Shown: positions 5,801 through 9,975 of the stretch, one piece after another | Layout of the letters: every line of letters begins with the position of its first letter | Numbering within the stretch: position 1 is the stretch's first letter | From: CAZJOD01 sp964547525 | GTDB lineage: Bacteria > Bacillota > Clostridia > JAAYHZ01 | Direction of reading: 5' to 3' | DNA length: 9,975 bases | NCBI GenBank assembly: GCA_964547525.1 | Contig: CAZJOD010000134.1 | Span: 1-9,975, forward strand | The notes under the pieces: generated by a model | Told to the model about the DNA's origin: nothing | What the model saw: only the letters and a program-made list of their open reading frames with translations | Database searches by the model: none | Position numbers and translations under genes: made by a program

Positions 5801-5905
5801 CTAATTTTTCGTTAACTTTTGCCTTTCTTGCGTTAGGTTAATAGATAACACGACATCCATACGTGCGCCAAGTTCCTTTAAAAAACGCCGGATACCTGAA
5901 ATTAG
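5801..5905 (-). pseudogene. C-terminal fragment of an XRE/antitoxin-like regulator
   Basis: The minus strand reads SGIRRFLKELGARMDVVLSI followed by NLTQERQKLTKN and a stop. This resembles the end of XRE-type helix-turn-helix antitoxins, which commonly close with a 'tLrrylkALGgrLeisl' segment. An in-frame TAA stands just before (5906-5908) and no DNA-binding helix remains upstream. It lies inside the IS remnant, opposite in direction to the transposase pieces. The call rests on pattern memory only. Confidence 0.35.
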
Positions 5906-5994
5906 TTATATCGAAACCGATTTTGGAAATTGCATAGCCGAATCTGCAGATTCGAGAATTAAACCATTTTTTTAACCTTAAGTAAATGACATTG

Positions 5995-6003
5995 AATGTG
6001 AAC
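5995..6003. repeat. Target-site duplication, right copy
   Basis: This exact copy of AATGTGAAC follows the right inverted end of the IS remnant and pairs with 5470-5478. Joining the two flanks at one copy rebuilds an uninterrupted leader for the 232-residue membrane-protein gene. Confidence 0.8.
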
Positions 6004-6093
6004 ACAGTAACCCTCTATACCCATTCCCCTGTCCATTTCCTAACTTGTTTAGTAATGGACTCCATAAAAATCGTTTTTGTGGTTAAAATTTTA

Positions 6094-6204
6094 CTAATTT
6101 ATAAGTTCCATATTTGTAGCTTTTACTGTTGCTGCGAAAACTGAAGTTGTGCAAAAAATTATTGATAAAACGACAACAACAGCTTATTTAATGAATGTTT
6201 CCAT
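6094..6204 (-). pseudogene. Broken secreted peptide gene (signal peptide with internal stop)
   Basis: An excellent AAAGGGGAG ribosome site precedes ATG at 6204. The frame reads METFIK, then TAA (6186-6184), then AVVVVLSIIFCTTSVFAATV and a further ten codons to a TAG. Ignoring the stop, this is a textbook signal peptide: charged start, hydrophobic core, and a VFAA type cleavage site. A single A-to-T change in a lysine codon would explain the stop. The mature part is cut short within about a dozen residues, so the product is unknown; the small size and the promoter type are compatible with a bacteriocin-like or other secreted peptide, or the front of a larger secreted protein. Confidence 0.6.
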
Positions 6205-6247
6205 TTTGTACTCCCCTTTATTAAATATTTTTATATCTACCTCCATC

Positions 6248-6315
6248 ATAATAACATAAAATACGACTAAAATTCTGCGTTACGCATGAAACGTCATTTA
6301 TACGGCATGAAATAT
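6248..6315 (-). promoter_or_regulatory. LytTR-like direct repeats with a -10 box
   Basis: On the minus strand ATATTTCATGC (6315-6305) and ACGTTTCATGC (6294-6284) are near-identical direct repeats with a 21-nt period, two turns of the helix. About 31 bases after the second comes TATTAT (6253-6248). The period and the 'AC-TTTCA-' style half-site resemble sites for LytTR-domain response regulators of the ComE/AgrA kind, which drive peptide-signal and bacteriocin genes. No such regulator is encoded in the window. Confidence 0.4.
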
Positions 6316-6420
6316 AAAAACTGAGCTGGTCAAGCAAAATTGTAACACTTTGGTTGAAAAATCATATCCAATAATTACATCAATTTTTATTAACTCACCC
6401 TTATGCAAAATACCCATTAT

Positions 6421-6496
6421 CTAATCTGTCAACTCAACCTCACTCTAAAAATACCCCCTCGGGATGTTTCCACGAACACATCCCGAGGGGGTAAGA
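6421..6496. repeat. 76-bp dispersed repeat, copy 2
   Basis: This is the better-preserved partner of 4568-4643 (72 of 76 bases, same orientation). Here both hairpin arms are perfect. It begins 10 bases after the stop of the rRNA methyltransferase gene. The two copies bracket the whole 1.8-kb block holding the membrane-protein gene, the IS remnant and the dead signal-peptide gene. Confidence 0.85.
6447..6493 (-). terminator. Terminator of the rlmD operon, carried by the repeat
   Basis: On the minus strand TACCCCCTCGGGATGT pairs perfectly over 16 bp with 6467-6452 around a 10-base loop, and the stem runs into UAUUUUUAG. It stands 13 bases after the methyltransferase stop and is a strong intrinsic terminator that belongs wholly to the 76-bp repeat. 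Confidence 0.85.
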
Positions 6497-6505
6497 ATAA
6501 CTTCT

Positions 6506-7690
6506 TTAAAACCTTGTATTTCCATCGCTTTCACAGTCTCTCATTTTCGACATCAATACCAATGTTTCCACATGCTCGGTAAAAGGAAACATATCCACAG
6601 GAATAACCTTCATAGCTTTGTAGCCTTTTTGGGTTAGAAATTTAAGATCTCTTGCCAAAGTTTCCGGGTTACATGAAATATAGATGACTTTTTCAGGCTT
6701 CAAAGATGCCACAGAATAAAGGAATCTGTTATCGCAACCTATTCTGGGAGGATCGGTAAAAACTATATCTATAGATTGTTTTCCCTCTGCCAATCGGCTA
6801 AGAAATTCTCCTGCATCGTCTTTGTAAAAACGTATGTTTTGGATATTGTTGCGTTTGGAATTTGTTATGGCGTCTCTTACCGCATCGGCATTTAGTTCGA
6901 CACCGATAACGTTTTTTACATGACTACTTAAAATCAAACCGATTGTACCTATACCGCAATATGCGTCGACAACATTTTCATCACCCTTAAAATCAGCTAA
7001 TTCAACAGCTTTGTTATATAGAATTTCAGTTTGGACGGGATTAACTTGATAAAAGGATTTAGGAGATATTTGAAAAATTTTATCGCATAACCGGTCTTCT
7101 ATAAATCTCTTTCCATAAAGAACAATCTCTTTTTCACCTAAAATCATACTTGTTTTTTTATTATTAACATTTAATATGATGGTTGTTATTTCAGGATGTT
7201 TTTCTAAGAGTACCTTTATAAAATTATTTTTTGACGGGAATATCGGTGATGCTAAAATCAAGACCACCATGATCTGACCGGTTTTATAACCGGATCTAAT
7301 TAAAACATGCCGAAACAGGCCTTCTTTGGTGTCTTCACAATAAGTTCTTAATTTAAATGACTTTAGCATATTACGAATAGTTGAAATAATTGTATCGGCT
7401 CTTTGATCTTCTATTAAGCAACCTTTAACAGAGACTACCTTATGGCTGCCGTATTCGTATACTCCGGAAATTATATTCCCTCTTTTATCGGTATCAAACA
7501 CAGCATGTACTTTATTTCTATAATGGTAAGGGTCATTCATACCAATGATAGGTTCTACTTTACAATATTTTTTAAGGTGTTTCTCAACAAGTTTTTGTTT
7601 TTCTTCTAATTGTAATTCGTAATTATTGTTTTGATACTTGCAACCACCACACTTGTGTGCAACGGGGCAAACTTGGTTAATTATTTCCAT
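6506..7690 (-). CDS. rlmD: 23S rRNA (uracil-C5) methyltransferase, RlmD/RlmCD type
   Basis: This 394-residue RumA-family enzyme transfers a methyl from S-adenosylmethionine to C5 of a uracil in 23S rRNA (U1939 and, in RlmCD, also U747 by E. coli numbering). An [4Fe-4S] site is visible as Cys8-X5-Cys14-X2-Cys17 plus Cys91. SAM motif I is VDAYCGIGTIG (241-251), DPPR is at 313-316, the nucleophile is Cys340 in YISCNPETLARD, and the catalytic base is Glu375 in HVETL. The usual N-terminal TRAM domain (about 60 residues) is absent, so the protein starts directly at the Fe-S region. The target uracil cannot be told from sequence alone, and a tRNA U54 role is a remote alternative. Its ribosome site (GGAGAAGG) lies inside the end of the upstream radical SAM gene, with 2 bases between the genes, indicating coupled translation. 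Confidence 0.88.
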   Translation of the reverse strand: MEIINQVCPVAHKCGGCKYQNNNYELQLEEKQKLVEKHLKKYCKVEPIIGMNDPYHYRNKVHAVFDTDKRGNIISGVYEYGSHKVVSVKGCLIEDQRADTIISTIRNMLKSFKLRTYCEDTKEGLFRHVLIRSGYKTGQIMVVLILASPIFPSKNNFIKVLLEKHPEITTIILNVNNKKTSMILGEKEIVLYGKRFIEDRLCDKIFQISPKSFYQVNPVQTEILYNKAVELADFKGDENVVDAYCGIGTIGLILSSHVKNVIGVELNADAVRDAITNSKRNNIQNIRFYKDDAGEFLSRLAEGKQSIDIVFTDPPRIGCDNRFLYSVASLKPEKVIYISCNPETLARDLKFLTQKGYKAMKVIPVDMFPFTEHVETLVLMSKMRDCESDGNTRF

Positions 7691-7692
7691 TT

Positions 7693-8595
7693 TTAAATAC
7701 CTTCTCCGTTAAAATCGGGTATAAAACTCTCTGAGGCTGTATCTCCCTCTTGGATAAACCCGTTTTCTATACCTAATGATATTGCATAATCCACAAGCTC
7801 GTTATATTCATCTGTTGAAATCTTTACAGTAAGTTCGACAAACTCGCAAACATGAGGTAAAGGTGTGTATTGATTCATAATACTGATATAAATATTATTG
7901 CCGAAAGATTCAAATAAGTATTTTATTATTCTTTTAGAGTCTTTTAAACAACCGGGCAACATCAGATGTCTTACAATAACTCCTTTTTTCATTATACCGT
8001 CCGAATCGAAGACAGGTTTACCTGTCTGCCGTAGCATTTCTTTTATTGCTTTGGATGCATAGATATAATAATCCGGGCAATTAGAGTACTTTTTACCAAT
8101 AGAACTGTCAATGTATTTAAAATCGGGAAGATATATATCAACATAACCTTCCAATAATTTTATAGATTCGACTTTTGTATAGCCACTGCAATTATAAACT
8201 ACAGGCAAAACAAGTCCTATTTTTTTAGCGATTTTTAAAGAAAAAATAATTTGTGGTATAAAATGGTCGGCTGTAACCAAATTTATATTGTGAGCACCTT
8301 TTTGTTGCAACTCACAACATATTTCAGCCAATCTATTTTCTGATATCTCGTACCCTATTAATCCGTTTGCTATGTTATGGTTTTGACAATATACACATTT
8401 TAGTGAACAACCTGAAAAAAACACGGTCCCCGAACCTTTATCTCCGGATATGCACGGTTCTTCCCACATATGCAGTGACGCTCTGGCAATCTTGATTAAA
8501 TTTGTCTGTCCGCAATAGCCGGTTTGTCCGCCGGTACGATTGATATGACACTCTCTGGGGCACAAATTGCAATCGTTTAATAAACTGTAAACCAT
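7693..8595 (-). CDS. Radical SAM protein, PflX/PflA-like
   Basis: This 300-residue protein matches the family described as pyruvate-formate-lyase-activase homologues (PflX, COG1313-like). The radical SAM motif is CSLKCVYC (Cys63, Cys67, Cys70), preceded by a Cys-rich N-terminus, CNLCPREC and GQTGYCG (Cys9, Cys12, Cys16, Cys28), which is typical of this subgroup and probably binds another metal cluster. The family's substrate is not established; a glycyl-radical activase role is possible, but no glycyl radical enzyme is nearby. The start follows AAAGGAAA by a few bases. It is the first gene of an operon with the rRNA methyltransferase, transcribed from a promoter at 8695-8724. Confidence 0.88.
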   Translation of the reverse strand: MVYSLLNDCNLCPRECHINRTGGQTGYCGQTNLIKIARASLHMWEEPCISGDKGSGTVFFSGCSLKCVYCQNHNIANGLIGYEISENRLAEICCELQQKGAHNINLVTADHFIPQIIFSLKIAKKIGLVLPVVYNCSGYTKVESIKLLEGYVDIYLPDFKYIDSSIGKKYSNCPDYYIYASKAIKEMLRQTGKPVFDSDGIMKKGVIVRHLMLPGCLKDSKRIIKYLFESFGNNIYISIMNQYTPLPHVCEFVELTVKISTDEYNELVDYAISLGIENGFIQEGDTASESFIPDFNGEGI

Positions 8596-8694
8596 CTTTT
8601 TCCTTTATAAATCGACACGAAGATTAAATATGTTTTTAACATAAAATTGTGACTTGTAATTGCTAAGTTTCATCAATATAACATATGTATTGCA

Positions 8695-8724
8695 AGTGTA
8701 CCACCAGGATAAAATAACTGTCAA
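8695..8724 (-). promoter_or_regulatory. Promoter of the radical SAM/rlmD operon
   Basis: A consensus -35 TTGACA (8724-8719) is followed after 18 bases by TACACT (8700-8695). The start codon is about 100 bases downstream. The -10 is imperfect, so the assignment is moderate. Confidence 0.5.
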
Positions 8725-8796
8725 TATTTATTTATGACCTTAAATCTATTATTATTCTATTATGTAGCTATGTAATGATTAAAAGTTATAATTTAG

Positions 8797-8862
8797 ATAC
8801 TGCATGTATTTAATTTCTCAAAAAATATTGAACATACTATACAAATTCTTAAAATGCAGTAT
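8797..8862. promoter_or_regulatory. Spaced inverted repeat upstream of azlC
   Basis: ATACTGCAT (8797-8805) and ATGCAGTAT (8854-8862) are perfect 9-bp inverted copies with 48 bases between them. The second copy lies just ahead of the azlC -10. This could be a pair of operator half-sites looped by a regulator, for example an Lrp/AsnC-type protein, but no regulator gene is present. Confidence 0.3.
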
Positions 8863-8883
8863 GACTAAAAAGTGAGATTTTAA

Positions 8884-8892
8884 TGATATAAT
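8884..8892 (+). promoter_or_regulatory. Extended -10 promoter of azlCD
   Basis: TGATATAAT combines a consensus TATAAT with the TGn extension. No good -35 is seen at 17 bases, which is usual for extended -10 promoters. It lies about 30 bases before the azlC start codon. Confidence 0.6.
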
Positions 8893-8921
8893 ATATAAAT
8901 GTAAACTAAGAAAGGTGTTTT

Positions 8922-9617
8922 ATGGGTAAAACTAATATTGCTTTAAAAAGAATAATTATACATACAATACCTGTTTTTATAGGATATTCATTTTTAGGAT
9001 TTGCTTTTGGTGTTTTGATGACATCACAAGGATATTCCCTTATTTGGCCTATTGCTATGAGCATATTAATTTATGCAGGTTCAATGCAATTTATAACGGT
9101 ATCTCTTCTTGCAAGTGCGTTTAATCCCTTATATGCTTTATTGTTAACTATTGTTATAAATGCAAGACATCTTTTTTACGGTGTATCGATGCTGCAAAAA
9201 TATAAAGGGACCGGGAAGATAAAACCATATTTAATTTTCGGCTTAACTGACGAAACATTTTCAATATTATGTTCGTTAGAGTTTCAAAACATAAACGAAA
9301 AAAAACATTTTTTGTTTTATACAACATTGCTTAATCATATTTATTGGATCTTCGGTACCGTTACGGGAGCCGTTATCGGTTCTGAAATCTCATTCAATAC
9401 TAAAGGAATAGAATTTGTAATGACGGCATTATTCGTAGTAATATTTATAGAACAATGGAAATCTCAAAAAAAGCACACCGCTGCGATAATAGGCATCGCT
9501 TGTTCAGTGTTTTCACTCGTTATGTTAGGTAGGGATAATTTTATTATTCCCGCTATGGTACTGATGATTATATTTAATTTTTTATTAAATGATAAAAATA
9601 AGGCGGTGAAACAATGA
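8922..9617 (+). CDS. azlC: Branched-chain amino acid exporter, large subunit AzlC
   Basis: This 231-residue polytopic membrane protein belongs to the AzlC (LIV-E) family and, with AzlD, exports branched-chain amino acids or their analogues (azaleucine in Bacillus). The signature GSMQFITVSLLASAF followed by TIVINARHLFYGVSML is clear, and about six to seven hydrophobic segments run to residue 225. Length is typical. The start follows AAGGTG. It overlaps azlD by 4 bases (ATGA), so the two subunits are translated in step. Unlike the Bacillus azl operon, no azlB-type regulator or other gene is visible upstream; control may involve the inverted repeat at 8797-8862. Confidence 0.94.
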   Translation: MGKTNIALKRIIIHTIPVFIGYSFLGFAFGVLMTSQGYSLIWPIAMSILIYAGSMQFITVSLLASAFNPLYALLLTIVINARHLFYGVSMLQKYKGTGKIKPYLIFGLTDETFSILCSLEFQNINEKKHFLFYTTLLNHIYWIFGTVTGAVIGSEISFNTKGIEFVMTALFVVIFIEQWKSQKKHTAAIIGIACSVFSLVMLGRDNFIIPAMVLMIIFNFLLNDKNKAVKQ

Positions 9618-9949
9618 TCATGTCGAATAAACAGATAATACTTACTCTCTTAATGGTTATATCCGGAACTGTGATTGTACGCTTTTTGCCATTTGCTTTG
9701 TTTCCCTCCGGTAAAAAAATACCGGGGTATATAATATTTTTAGGTAAAGTAATACCTTATTCCGTTATGGGGTTATTGGTTGTGTATTGCTTGAAAGATA
9801 TAACGGTTAAGGAGTATCCGTACGGTATACCTGAGGTAATTTGTATTGTTATAGTTTCACTACTTCATATTTGGAAGAAAAACATTTTGTTGAGTATCGG
9901 GATCGGGACAATCATTTATATGTTATCAGTTCAATATGTATTTATTTAA
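9614..9949 (+). CDS. azlD: Branched-chain amino acid exporter, small subunit AzlD
   Basis: This 111-residue protein has four hydrophobic segments and the AzlD-family pattern VIRFLPFALFP-like near the N-terminus (here TVIVRFLPFALFPSGK), followed by LGKVIPYSVMGLLVVYCLKD. It is the obligate partner of AzlC. Its ATG overlaps the azlC stop (ATGA) and follows an AGGCGGTGA ribosome site, so translation is coupled. The size is that expected for the family. No terminator is visible in the 26 bases left in the window. Confidence 0.92.
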   Translation: MIMSNKQIILTLLMVISGTVIVRFLPFALFPSGKKIPGYIIFLGKVIPYSVMGLLVVYCLKDITVKEYPYGIPEVICIVIVSLLHIWKKNILLSIGIGTIIYMLSVQYVFI

Positions 9950-9975
9950 TTTTCATTATTCTCTTAGTATTTTCT

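Larger units (their letters stand above)
5479..5994. mobile_element. Decayed 516-bp IS4-family-like element
   Basis: The 19-bp terminal inverted repeats (5479-5497, CAATGTCATTAACTTAAGG, and 5976-5994) match at 18 of 19 positions, and perfect 9-bp direct repeats flank them. Inside are only remnants: a transposase core fragment on + and an unrelated-looking XRE-type fragment on -. An intact IS4-type element would be roughly 1.3-1.6 kb, so about two thirds has been lost and the element could move only with help from a full copy. A perfect 16-bp palindrome, CGAATCTGCAGATTCG (5939-5954), lies near the right end. Confidence 0.8.

Noticed and set aside
5939..5954. Perfect 16-bp palindrome CGAATCTGCAGATTCG considered as an operator or recombination site.
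   Set aside because: It lies inside the IS remnant near its right end, where hairpins are common, and no gene start is adjacent.

Overview
The window is AT-rich, with canonical Shine-Dalgarno sites (AGGAG, AAAGGAA), strong sigma-A-type promoters, a tryptophan T-box leader and U-tailed intrinsic terminators. Together these point to a low-GC Firmicute, most likely a Clostridia-type anaerobe: there are two radical SAM proteins, one of them of the pyruvate-formate-lyase-activase type. The species cannot be named from the sequence.

Left part (1-2352): a two-CBS-domain protein (+) and a stand-alone radical SAM/SPASM-like protein (-) converge on a bidirectional terminator. The radical SAM gene has a clear promoter and a dyad in its 5' UTR. 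Beyond it lies a 546-bp gap with no confident protein gene. On the + strand this gap holds a long foldable segment ending in a strong terminator that serves no visible gene, so it is a candidate small RNA.

Tryptophan module (2298-4124, - strand): a consensus promoter, a T-box leader with a UGG specifier, a 12-codon aromatic-rich mini-ORF, trpB without trpA, and a terminator. The logic is that uncharged tRNA-Trp opens transcription of a synthase beta subunit that could make tryptophan from indole and serine.

Decayed region (about 4130-6500): a truncated WG-repeat protein, two same-orientation copies (72/76 identical) of a 76-bp repeat carrying a terminator hairpin, one intact membrane protein of unknown function, a 516-bp IS remnant with 19-bp inverted ends and a 9-bp target duplication, fragments of a transposase and of an XRE-like regulator inside it, and a dead signal-peptide gene. 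That dead gene lies downstream of a 21-nt-period direct repeat resembling a LytTR-type operator. This is the accessory, rearranged part of the window.

Right part (6506-9975): a two-gene operon (-) encoding a PflX-like radical SAM protein and an RlmD-type rRNA uracil-C5 methyltransferase, then a divergent azlCD pair (+) for branched-chain amino acid export. No CRISPR array, tRNA, rRNA or intact mobile element was seen. I did not find a clear new multi-gene system. The best leads are the orphan structured RNA, the leader peptide behind the T-box, the terminator-bearing repeat, and the LytTR-like promoter on the dead secreted peptide.
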